From Gammaproteobacteria bacterium (GTDB lineage Bacteria > Pseudomonadota > Gammaproteobacteria > UBA1113): 5,368 nucleotides of DNA. How positions within the stretch are numbered: position 1 is the stretch's first letter; each line of letters starts with the position of its first letter. The notes beneath the pieces were generated by a model that was not told the DNA's origin, searched no databases, and was given only the letters and a program-made list of their open reading frames with translations. The stretch lies in assembly GCA_019752835.1 (NCBI GenBank), contig JAIELR010000097.1, positions 1 through 5,368 on the forward strand. The letters run 5' to 3'. Position numbers and translations under genes: made by a program. Shown here piece by piece: positions 1 to 5,234 of the stretch.

Positions 1-1
1 A

Positions 2-1000
2 GCAGTTACAGGAGTAATAAGTCAGGTCTCTGATGCCTTCATAAATGTTTTTTCCGAAGAAACGGGGACAAACATAGAGGAAGTTTTATGTACGGTTGAA
101 AAAACGAAACAAGCGTTTTTACAGCTAATAAAGGCTTTAAAGAATCAAGATATTTCATTAATAATTGTAATAGATGAGTTAGAGCGATGCAAACCAGAAC
201 ATGCACTTCGTTTCCTTGAATGTCTAAAGCATGTAATGTGCTTGGGTGAAATTAGATATATAATTTCTGTTGATATTGATTACTTAAAGAACGCAGTTAG
301 TCATTTTTACGGAAATAAAATTGATCCAGTGGATTACCTGAGAAAATTTTTCATTGTTGGTTATAAGCTAACTCGTATTAAGCAAGATAATTTTCTTACA
401 TTTATAAATGAATTTGGACAAAATACAGAACTCAATAAAATTATTGCGTTTGTTGCATCTGAAACAAATAGCGATTTGCGAACTATTGAAAGATTTTTGT
501 ATATTTTAGAGGCGTCCTGTAAGGAAAGAGAACCAGAAATATTTGATATAGATAGTTGGGAAAGTGGTAGCAGCATCGATGGTCATGTGAGACGTTTATC
601 TGCGTATTTTTATATTTGGTTATTTTTTATGTCTTACAAGGATAAAGAATTTATTAATTTGGTTAAGTTGGCAGGCCAGAAAAAATTAAGTGAGCTCTCC
701 GAAAATCAACAAAAATTGTTATCTGGAAAAATTGTAAACTTTCTCAATCATATAGACACCTCTTCTTTTAGTTTTAAAAATTTTTTGCGTAAAACTAAAT
801 CTTTTTTTGCTCAACCAGATTTGAATGCTGTTCCACCAGACCGACAAGCCGACCTAGAGGCGATTAATTATAATTTTGCTAGATTGGTTAGGGGGTCAAG
901 AGTAATTAACATCCAATCCACCGAATATTTTAACAATAATCATTTCCCCTATATTCATGCATTAATTGATAGCTTAGAGGCTTGTAATTTTTTAATATAA
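2..1000 (+). CDS. KAP-family P-loop NTPase, C-terminal part (5' end outside window)
   Basis: The frame is open from base 2, so the gene starts before the window; the internal ATG at 236 falls inside the NTPase domain and is not the true start. The visible 332 residues carry a clear KAP-type Walker B block at about residues 53-78 (VIDELERCKPEHAL, then LECLKH). It is followed by the family's second conserved block, IRYIISVDIDYLKNAVSHFYG, and a YLRKFF motif. Walker A and any membrane insertion lie upstream and are not visible. KAP NTPases hydrolyse ATP and are often membrane-associated; members include PifA of the F plasmid and the ATPase of Qat anti-phage systems. A defence role is therefore plausible but unproven here. 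The C-terminal 200 residues match nothing I recognise. A hydrophobic patch, YFYIWLFFM, near residue 203 is too short to call a membrane helix. The gene is very AT-rich. No clear terminator follows. Confidence 0.9.
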   Translation, partial: AVTGVISQVSDAFINVFSEETGTNIEEVLCTVEKTKQAFLQLIKALKNQDISLIIVIDELERCKPEHALRFLECLKHVMCLGEIRYIISVDIDYLKNAVSHFYGNKIDPVDYLRKFFIVGYKLTRIKQDNFLTFINEFGQNTELNKIIAFVASETNSDLRTIERFLYILEASCKEREPEIFDIDSWESGSSIDGHVRRLSAYFYIWLFFMSYKDKEFINLVKLAGQKKLSELSENQQKLLSGKIVNFLNHIDTSSFSFKNFLRKTKSFFAQPDLNAVPPDRQADLEAINYNFARLVRGSRVINIQSTEYFNNNHFPYIHALIDSLEACNFLI

Positions 1001-1129
1001 TTTGATAAAGTGATTTTTCATCGAACAAAACAATCTATAAAAACGAACATTTTTAATGCACATCGCCAGAATCATGCGACAGTTTCGGCAGTGTTCAGAT
1101 AACGTTTTATACCGTAATTGGCTTATAGG

Positions 1130-1143
1130 TGATTAAATAATCA
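1130..1143. repeat. Inverted repeat TGATTA-AA-TAATCA
   Basis: This is a perfect 6-bp inverted repeat with a 2-bp centre, directly abutting the tandem repeat that begins at 1143. It lies about 45 bp upstream of the TATAAT in front of the 202-aa gene, so it could be an operator. AT-rich dyads of this size also arise by chance. Confidence 0.4.
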
Positions 1144-1160
1144 TCGAGGATATCGAGGAT
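1143..1160. repeat. Two tandem copies of ATCGAGGAT
   Basis: The 9-bp unit occurs twice with no gap (1143-1151 and 1152-1160). It lies between the KAP gene and the next gene, in a locally GC-richer patch. It could be a small duplication scar or part of a regulator site. In the frame of the possible remnant upstream it would encode a repeated I-E-D. Confidence 0.8.
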
Positions 1161-1164
1161 AGGG

Positions 1165-1193
1165 TGGATTAAGTTCGCCCGACTCTTTATAAT
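1165..1193 (+). promoter_or_regulatory. Candidate promoter for the 202-aa gene
   Basis: A perfect -10, TATAAT, sits at 1188-1193. With a 17-bp spacer the -35 would be TGGATT (1165-1170), which matches TTGACA at only three of six positions. A start near 1200 would give a leader of about 30 nt before the ATG at 1230. The gap from the KAP stop (229 bp) supports a separate transcript for the second gene. Confidence 0.4.
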
Positions 1194-1229
1194 CAATTTT
1201 TTTGGCAATTATATTAAGGGCCTGGCAAA

Positions 1230-1838
1230 ATGGTAAGTTATAATAACGTTCAGGTTTATGCTTCGCTACCTATTAAAAACTTGATACTCAATTTAAATGA
1301 AAATAACCCTATTTTTAGCAAAGAACGATCCGACTTTTTTACCTTATTTGTCGATCTGATTAATTCATTAAGATCTGCTTTTACAGAAAAAGAAATTCAA
1401 TACATTATTAATAGTAGCTGTACGACGGAAAGTTTTATAGATTTAAGTACAAAGATGCGTGAACATATTAATGTCGAAGAGGATAATTTTTTTAAACAGC
1501 CTGGATGGTTAAAATTGCTTTCAACGCTTACTTTTGAAAAAACATCTACCAATTTAATACTAAAATTTAGCTGGCAGCAACGTCATTTTTATGAGGCCAT
1601 CACTCTGCAAACAATAAGCTTTTTCTTCGATTTTATCTCGCCCTATGTGGATTCGACAAAGTGTGAAATTTTTGGTTCATGCAGTTATCAAGATCAAGAG
1701 GGGATTATTAAAAAAAGAGCTCTTGTATATGGTAACCAATATCCTTCTGTGCCTAATGAGTGTCTCTATTTTTCATCTGAAATTATTAATCAAAAAAATG
1801 AAAATTTCATTACGAATGTTCAATACAAGTTAAACTAA
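1230..1838 (+). CDS. Unrecognised 202-aa protein
   Basis: The start is supported by TAAGGG at 1215-1220, 9 nt before the ATG. I do not recognise the family. The protein looks soluble, with no signal peptide and no membrane helix. It has alternating hydrophobic segments and is rich in Phe, Asn, Lys and Ile, as expected in AT-rich DNA. The middle and C-terminal parts run FSWQQRHFYEAITLQTISFF, an F-x-F-I segment, then NECLYFSSEIINQ. This order loosely recalls the ligand-binding domain of some AraC-type regulators, in which a helix pair is followed by a strand and an N-x-L-x-F-x3-L/I motif. No helix-turn-helix domain follows, so if the resemblance is real this is a stand-alone or truncated sensor domain. 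That is a weak inference. It follows the KAP gene by 229 bp and seems to have its own promoter, so co-function with the NTPase is not shown. Its AT-richness matches the KAP gene, not umuDC. Confidence 0.75.
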   Translation: MVSYNNVQVYASLPIKNLILNLNENNPIFSKERSDFFTLFVDLINSLRSAFTEKEIQYIINSSCTTESFIDLSTKMREHINVEEDNFFKQPGWLKLLSTLTFEKTSTNLILKFSWQQRHFYEAITLQTISFFFDFISPYVDSTKCEIFGSCSYQDQEGIIKKRALVYGNQYPSVPNECLYFSSEIINQKNENFITNVQYKLN

Positions 1839-1985
1839 TTAGATAGCATAAACTTAATCTCAGAAATACTGGATAATCATCATGTTTAATTAAATTGTTA
1901 TTTTTATAATAATTATATTATATCAACGCTCGGCTCATTGTACATTGGATCAGTCTCAGGTTCATTTTTTGCACAGTGTGCTGGC

Positions 1986-2054
1986 CTAAATATAAAGTAA
2001 TACGATAGTGTAAGCCAAAGATAACAGAAACAAGACATAAAAAAGCATATTCAT
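1986..2054 (-). CDS. Possible 22-aa hydrophobic membrane peptide
   Basis: Read on the minus strand, this micro-ORF begins MNMLFYVLFLLSLAY, ends TAG, and has no charged residue. It is long enough for one membrane-spanning helix. It has a strong Shine-Dalgarno, AAGGGAA (2067-2061), 6 nt before the ATG. It also has an extended -10, TGATATAAT (2099-2091), predicting a leader of about 30 nt. Very short hydrophobic peptides with strong translation signals are typical of type I toxins and small membrane regulators, but this one matches no named family I know. A 22-codon ORF is common by chance in AT-rich DNA, so the case rests on promoter, Shine-Dalgarno and hydrophobic composition occurring together. 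No antisense RNA can be shown directly. A second in-frame Met at residue 3 is an alternative start. Confidence 0.35.
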   Translation of the reverse strand: MNMLFYVLFLLSLAYTIVLLYI

Positions 2055-2090
2055 ACAATATTCCCTTGCACTCTTCCAATGTGAATAAGA

Positions 2091-2099
2091 ATTATATCA
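2091..2099 (-). promoter_or_regulatory. Extended -10 promoter for the minus-strand micro-ORF
   Basis: The minus strand reads TGATATAAT, a perfect TATAAT with the TGn extension. The best -35 at an 18-bp spacer is TGTGCA (three of six), which an extended -10 can tolerate. Transcription would begin near 2084 and run leftward through the Shine-Dalgarno and the 22-aa ORF. Confidence 0.4.
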
Positions 2100-2162
2100 C
2101 AATAGATCAAAAAATGCACACAAAAGTATCTTGCTCATGCATAAATTTGATATTTAATTGAG

Positions 2163-2195
2163 TTAACTTAGCAAGCCTGCCAGGCTCGATGTTAA
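2163..2195. repeat. Interrupted palindrome centred on AGCCTG-C-CAGGCT
   Basis: A perfect 6-bp inverted repeat (2174-2179 and 2181-2186) sits inside an outer TTAAC (2163-2167) / GTTAA (2191-2195) pair. The near-common centre and higher GC than the surroundings make it stand out. A one-base centre suits a DNA-bound dimer more than an RNA hairpin. It lies about 85 bp upstream of the predicted umuDC -35. It may be an operator, a recombination site or a remnant end; the sequence does not decide. Confidence 0.55.
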
Positions 2196-2210
2196 TTTTA
2201 AGAATAAAAC

Positions 2211-2224
2211 CTATATATTTATAG
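2211..2224. repeat. Inverted repeat CTATA-TATT-TATAG
   Basis: This 5-bp dyad with a 4-bp centre lies 44 bp upstream of the predicted umuDC -35. It superficially resembles the AT centre of an SOS box but lacks the CTGT and ACAG ends that E. coli LexA needs. It may be a chance AT dyad. Confidence 0.35.
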
Positions 2225-2267
2225 CAGTGAGGAAAATTTATATTTTTAGCCATTCTATATAAGGGTA

Positions 2268-2296
2268 TTGCATTCATGATTAGTGTACATTAATAT
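2268..2296 (+). promoter_or_regulatory. Candidate umuDC promoter, with an overlapping dyad
   Basis: TTGCAT (2268-2273) and TAATAT (2291-2296) are separated by exactly 17 bp, predicting a start near 2303 and a leader of about 28 nt. TTCAT (2273-2277) and ATGAA (2295-2299) form an inverted repeat spanning the spacer and -10, centred near a TGTACA palindrome (2284-2289). Such a dyad could bind a repressor. No CTGT-N8-ACAG box was seen between 2200 and 2331. Confidence 0.4.
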
Positions 2297-2330
2297 GAAC
2301 GCATAATTAGAATTAATAAGAATACTAAAA

Positions 2331-2849
2331 ATGATAATAACGACTATAAAAAGAAAACCTGGGCGCCCCCCAAATGGCGGAAAATTTGGTACCTCCACTA
2401 AGCCTATTCGCGTGCCCTTAGGTATGGTGGCTCACATCCTGGAATACATTGAAGATAGACAGTGCTATCAATTGCCCCTGTATAGTTGTGCTGTCGCAGC
2501 CGGGTTCCCATCACCTGCCGATGACTATATCGAAGCACGCCTTAATTTGAATGAATTGCTCATTAAACATCCTGCGGCAACTTTTTTTCTGCGGGTGAGA
2601 GGAGATTCTATGATAGGGGCCGGTATTTATGACGGCGATATCTTAATTGTCGATAAAAGTATCCCGGCAAGCGTGGGTAAAATTGTGATTGCGGCCATTG
2701 ATGGCGAGCTCACCGTCAAGCGCCTCATGAAAGAGGGCACGCAATACTATTTAGCCGCCGAAAATCTCGCCTATCCACCTATCAAACTGAATGAGCTCAG
2801 TGATACCCTCATTTGGGGTGTGGTGATGACTGTTCTGCATAACGTTTAA
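2331..2849 (+). CDS. umuD: UmuD-like autoproteolytic subunit of DNA polymerase V
   Basis: The 172-aa protein is a peptidase S24 (LexA/UmuD) family member. After RecA-stimulated self-cleavage, the UmuD' form binds UmuC to make the translesion polymerase Pol V. The UmuD body starts near residue 48 and tracks E. coli UmuD closely. The cleavage site is Ala57-Gly58 (VAAGFPSP), the nucleophile is Ser93 in GDSM, and the general base is Lys130 in LTVKRL. Spacings of 35 and 37 residues are identical to E. coli (Gly25, Ser60, Lys97). E. coli UmuD has Cys-Gly at the site; Ala-Gly is the LexA-like form. The protein is about 33 residues longer than E. coli UmuD (139). The extra N-terminus holds an AT-hook-like KRKPGRPPNGG (residues 7-17), then a predicted strand and helix, TKPIRVPLGMVAHILEYI. 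This may let the uncleaved form bind DNA. The start has only a weak upstream AATAAG. Three nucleotides separate its stop from umuC. Base composition is less AT-rich than the left genes. Confidence 0.93.
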   Translation: MIITTIKRKPGRPPNGGKFGTSTKPIRVPLGMVAHILEYIEDRQCYQLPLYSCAVAAGFPSPADDYIEARLNLNELLIKHPAATFFLRVRGDSMIGAGIYDGDILIVDKSIPASVGKIVIAAIDGELTVKRLMKEGTQYYLAAENLAYPPIKLNELSDTLIWGVVMTVLHNV

Positions 2850-2852
2850 ATC

Positions 2853-4115
2853 ATGAAAAGTGCTATTTATGCGTTAGTAGACTGCAATAATTTCTACGCC
2901 TCATGTGAGCGGGTGTTTAATCCTCGCTTGAAAAATAAACCGATGGTGATTTTATCCAACAATGATGGCTGCGTGATTGCACGCTCCAATGAGGCAAAAG
3001 CCATTGGAATCCCAATGGGCGCGCCATATTTTAAATACCGCTCGCTCATTGAGCAGAGTAATACGGTGGTTTTTTCGTCTAATTACACCTTGTATGGGGA
3101 TATGTCCGCTCGGGTGATGGATTTGCTGAGCCAATTTACGCCTCAGTATGAAATTTACTCAATCGATGAAGCTTTTTTACGGTTAGACTCCTTGAGTGAA
3201 TGCGATTATGTCGCCTACGCCGCGCAGATTAAAGCGCAAGTCTTCAAATGCACAGGCATTCCCGTGTCTGTTGGCATAGGCTCTACGAAAACGCTCACAA
3301 AAGTGGCAAATCATGTCGCCAAAAAGAAAACCATAAATGGCGTTTTTTACCTTCATCCAAAAAACGAAGATGAGGTTTTAGCTAATTTTGCCGTAGAAGA
3401 TGTCTGGGGAATTGGCAGAAAACTCTCGGAAAAACTAAAAAATCGCGGTATTTATACTGCTTTAAATTTAAAACACGCTTCGCCTGCGCAAATGAGGAAA
3501 TACTTTAGTGTCGTGGTCGAAAATATTGTCCATGAACTAAATGGCTTATCTTGCTTATTACTCGAAGCAGTTCAGCCAAAACAAAGCATTACTTCCTCAC
3601 GGTCGTTTGGCAAAAAAGTGACAGAGATAGCTTCATTAAAAGAAGCCGTTGCGGGGCATTGCCGTGTCGCTTGTGAGAAGCTTCGGAAGCAAAAAAGTGT
3701 GACGCAGGGAATCTACATTTTTGCGCAAACAAGTCGACATAGCACAACACAAGTTTTTCAAACGCATGCAAGAAGTATCAATTTTTCTACAGCGTTAGAT
3801 GATACGGGTCTCATTATCCAACTTGCGTTAACAGAGGTTGAAAAATTTTTCTCTGAAGGTAGCCAATATCAAAAAGCAGGTATCATTTTGCTCGATATCA
3901 TGGATAAAAGTACGCTATCCTTTGACCTGTTTACGCCCTCTCCTAACCGAGATGTTCTTATGTCGGTTCTTGATGCCATTAATACAAAATTTCAAAAAAA
4001 CACCTTGTTTTATGCAGCGGAAGGCATTAAAAAGGATTGGCAAATGAAGCGCGAGCGAAAATCGCCTCATTACACCTCGTCATGGACAGAATTAGCAATT
4101 GCCTATGCTCATTAA
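2853..4115 (+). CDS. umuC: UmuC, catalytic subunit of error-prone DNA polymerase V
   Basis: This is a Y-family polymerase of 420 aa (E. coli UmuC is 422) that inserts nucleotides opposite lesions once bound to UmuD'2 and RecA. The palm contains catalytic Asp10 (LVDCNNFYASCE), with Tyr15 as the likely steric gate, and Asp105-Glu106 in YSIDEAF. The SVGIGSTKTLTKVANHVAKK block is at about 139-158. A helix-hairpin-helix follows at about 181-209 (VWGIGRKLSEKL), then the little-finger domain at about 245-355. The C-terminal DUF4113 region at about 366-418 includes TLFYAAEGIKKDWQMKR. Where E. coli has the clamp-binding QLNLF (357-361), this protein has SFDLF (356-360), keeping LF but not the leading Gln. 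No good Shine-Dalgarno precedes the ATG; it starts 3 nt after umuD, so translational coupling is likely. All catalytic residues are present and the frame is intact, so it should be active. Confidence 0.96.
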   Translation: MKSAIYALVDCNNFYASCERVFNPRLKNKPMVILSNNDGCVIARSNEAKAIGIPMGAPYFKYRSLIEQSNTVVFSSNYTLYGDMSARVMDLLSQFTPQYEIYSIDEAFLRLDSLSECDYVAYAAQIKAQVFKCTGIPVSVGIGSTKTLTKVANHVAKKKTINGVFYLHPKNEDEVLANFAVEDVWGIGRKLSEKLKNRGIYTALNLKHASPAQMRKYFSVVVENIVHELNGLSCLLLEAVQPKQSITSSRSFGKKVTEIASLKEAVAGHCRVACEKLRKQKSVTQGIYIFAQTSRHSTTQVFQTHARSINFSTALDDTGLIIQLALTEVEKFFSEGSQYQKAGIILLDIMDKSTLSFDLFTPSPNRDVLMSVLDAINTKFQKNTLFYAAEGIKKDWQMKRERKSPHYTSSWTELAIAYAH

Positions 4116-4156
4116 TCCCTAATTGATTCAATGCATTTTTTCAATCAATTATGGGA
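4116..4156. terminator. AT-rich hairpin between convergent umuC and nuclease genes
   Basis: TCCC+TAATTGATT (4116-4128) pairs with AATCAATTA+T+GGGA (4143-4156) to give a 13-bp stem with one bulged T at 4152 and a 14-nt loop. It fills the gap between the umuC stop (4115) and the nuclease stop (4159-4161). The position suits a bidirectional terminator. The stem is mostly A-T and the T run lies in the loop, not after the stem, so it is not a textbook intrinsic terminator. Confidence 0.5.
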
Positions 4157-4158
4157 GT

Positions 4159-5130
4159 TTAACCAGGCAAAAAAGATTGAATAATATAAGCCAAGCGATA
4201 TCCTGCTAATACTATTTGCGTGTTTGCTATGACCTGTCCTTGTTGGTAATACTGAGGTGTTGGCTTTTGATAGGGAGCCGCGCTATAAATAAACGCGGCA
4301 TAACCTAAATTCGTCTTTGCCCATTTCTCTGGTGAGAAAACAGCAATTTGTTCAGAGGAAAATGAAGAGCGTGGATAACGCATTTCTAATTGATGGGCAG
4401 AGTCTGCAATATTCATTTTTGGCTTCAAGTAACCTGCACCCTTATCCCACAAAGCATGCAAATTCTGCGTGCATTTGCCTTTGGCATTTTCGTTTAAACA
4501 AAAATTATTGCCACCCTCATCCGTCTGGCAACCTTGGGTAAGTTTTCCAAAGGTATGTAGAGGCTGGTGGATATCGCCAACATAGTGAGTCAATAAAATG
4601 AGTAAAATAGCGGCTTGATTACGGTACATGGCTTGTAGCGACATCGTTTGTGCTTGCTCAACCGATTGTAAGGATTGCTTAAATAAAGGCGACAATAATT
4701 GAATAGCTTGAACCACGTTTTGATTTTTTGAAGTCAGTTGGCAACTTGTATTTGAAGGGTAGGGCGTATCACGGTAATGCCATGTTGCTGTGCTTTGTGA
4801 CTGATAGGGGATAAGTGTTGTAGGTAGAGGAGCTTGGTATTTTTTAAAAAGCGTCGCTAACTTCCAATTTCGCCACATATCGGGGAGCATTGCGTCTTTA
4901 GCAAATGTTGAAGCTGTAGGATAATGCGCGTTTAATTGAGCTTGCTCTTTAGGGGGCAATTGAGCAAAAATTTGCATGGCCAGTCCATCGACTTTTTTCT
5001 GCTGAGAGATAGAAAGATTGTCGTAAGCAATTTGAGCGACTAAAACGTGTCCACTATATGACCAAGCGAAACCGGAGGTAGTGATCAAAAGGCCTATTAA
5101 GATAAAAATGGATTTAGAAATTTGTTTCAT
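4159..5130 (-). CDS. Exported S1/P1-family zinc nuclease / 3'-nucleotidase
   Basis: The 323-aa protein belongs to the S1/P1 nuclease family, three-zinc enzymes that cleave single-stranded DNA and RNA and remove 3'-phosphates from nucleotides. Residues 1-22 form a signal peptide: basic N-terminus, hydrophobic core FILIGLLITT, and SGFA before the cleavage site. Cutting after Ala22 would expose Trp23, and in this family the N-terminal Trp itself binds zinc. All nine expected ligands are visible: Trp23, His28, Asp79, His118 (WHYRDTP), His182 and Asp186 and His192 (THYVGDIHQPLH), His225 and Asp229 (NLHALWD). Four cysteines (130, 201, 211, 220) could form disulfides, which fits a periplasmic or secreted enzyme. 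The most likely role is nucleotide or phosphate scavenging, or degrading host nucleic acid if the organism is a Legionella-like intracellular bacterium. Type II secretion is possible but not shown. The gene converges on umuC and has its own promoter. Confidence 0.93.
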   Translation of the reverse strand: MKQISKSIFILIGLLITTSGFAWSYSGHVLVAQIAYDNLSISQQKKVDGLAMQIFAQLPPKEQAQLNAHYPTASTFAKDAMLPDMWRNWKLATLFKKYQAPLPTTLIPYQSQSTATWHYRDTPYPSNTSCQLTSKNQNVVQAIQLLSPLFKQSLQSVEQAQTMSLQAMYRNQAAILLILLTHYVGDIHQPLHTFGKLTQGCQTDEGGNNFCLNENAKGKCTQNLHALWDKGAGYLKPKMNIADSAHQLEMRYPRSSFSSEQIAVFSPEKWAKTNLGYAAFIYSAAPYQKPTPQYYQQGQVIANTQIVLAGYRLAYIIQSFLPG

Positions 5131-5133
5131 TGT

Positions 5134-5166
5134 GGAAGTAATGCCTCAAAAATAAGGCATTATTCC
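5134..5166. promoter_or_regulatory. Operator-like inverted repeat over the nuclease -10
   Basis: GGAA+G+TAATGCCT (5134-5146) and AGGCATTATTCC (5155-5166) match as 12 base pairs with one extra G at 5138, around an 8-bp centre. The core is a perfect AATGCCT-N8-AGGCATT. The right arm contains the predicted nuclease -10 and the likely transcription start falls in the centre. The dyad would therefore not form a full mRNA hairpin, and it is better explained as a dimeric repressor site. The regulator is unknown. Confidence 0.5.
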
Positions 5167-5186
5167 TTACTGACAAAAATAGTCAA
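5159..5186 (-). promoter_or_regulatory. Promoter of the S1/P1 nuclease gene
   Basis: On the minus strand TTGACT (5186-5181) and AATAAT (5164-5159) are spaced by 16 bp, each matching consensus at five of six positions. Transcription would start near 5152, giving a leader of about 20 nt. The best Shine-Dalgarno is GAGG (5147-5144), 13 nt before the ATG, which is rather far. A second small dyad, TGAC-N7-GTCA (5171-5185), overlaps the -35. Confidence 0.6.
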
Positions 5187-5234
5187 CAAGCTGCTACCGT
5201 TATGATGCGCTGGAGAGCTTTTTGGTTCTATTAT

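Larger units (their letters stand above)
1056..1169 (+). pseudogene. Possible degraded fragment of a DUF1016/YhcG-type gene
   Basis: A 26-codon reading frame (1056-1136) stops at TAA and the same frame stays open to a second TAA at 1167. It contains RNWLIG, which resembles the RNWLIGxYIxEYE motif I recall from the N-terminal domain of DUF1016 (YhcG-type, PDDEXK-linked) proteins. After the first stop the frame reads IIIEDIED, where that family has an acidic I-V-E-Y-E stretch. There is no Shine-Dalgarno and the segment is short, so it is not an active gene. It could equally be chance similarity; the family link is inferred from memory of one short motif. Confidence 0.15.
1839..2330. other. 492-bp intergenic region upstream of umuD
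   Basis: No plus-strand gene is visible. The minus strand has a possible 22-aa hydrophobic peptide ORF (1986-2054) with its own promoter. The plus strand has a 6-bp perfect dyad (2174-2186), a CTATA dyad (2211-2224) and a likely umuDC promoter (2268-2296). An 11-bp near-palindrome, GCACAGTGTGC (1971-1981), follows six T residues. The stretch 1895-1924 is extremely AT-rich and could contain plus-strand promoters, for example TTGTTA (1895-1900) with TATTAT (1916-1921) or TATATC (1919-1924), but none is convincing. No tRNA, CRISPR or insertion-sequence end was seen. Confidence 0.7.

Noticed and set aside
1645..1833. 62-aa plus-strand frame inside the 202-aa gene
   Set aside because: It is an out-of-frame shadow with no ribosome-binding site; the longer frame has a better start and more natural composition.
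2107..2150. 15-codon plus-strand ORF starting MHTKVSC
   Set aside because: It has no Shine-Dalgarno or promoter and is too short to support.
2211..2224. SOS (LexA) box in front of umuD
   Set aside because: The AT dyad lacks CTGT and ACAG ends, so it does not fit the E. coli LexA consensus.
2107..2277. 56-codon minus-strand ORF beginning MNAIPLYRMAKN
   Set aside because: It has no Shine-Dalgarno and no recognisable motif, and it lies across the umuDC promoter and its dyads. An open frame of this length is not rare in AT-rich DNA.
2952..3134. Minus-strand frame inside umuC, and similar ones at 3589-3771 and 361-576
   Set aside because: These are antisense shadows of strongly supported genes (UmuC catalytic region and little-finger region, and the KAP NTPase).
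4317..4541. Plus-strand 74-aa frame opposite the nuclease gene
   Set aside because: It is antisense to the zinc-ligand region of a well-supported nuclease and has no start signals.
5134..5166. Intrinsic terminator or translation-blocking mRNA hairpin before the nuclease
   Set aside because: No T run follows it on either strand, and the predicted start site lies inside the dyad, so most of the stem would not be transcribed.
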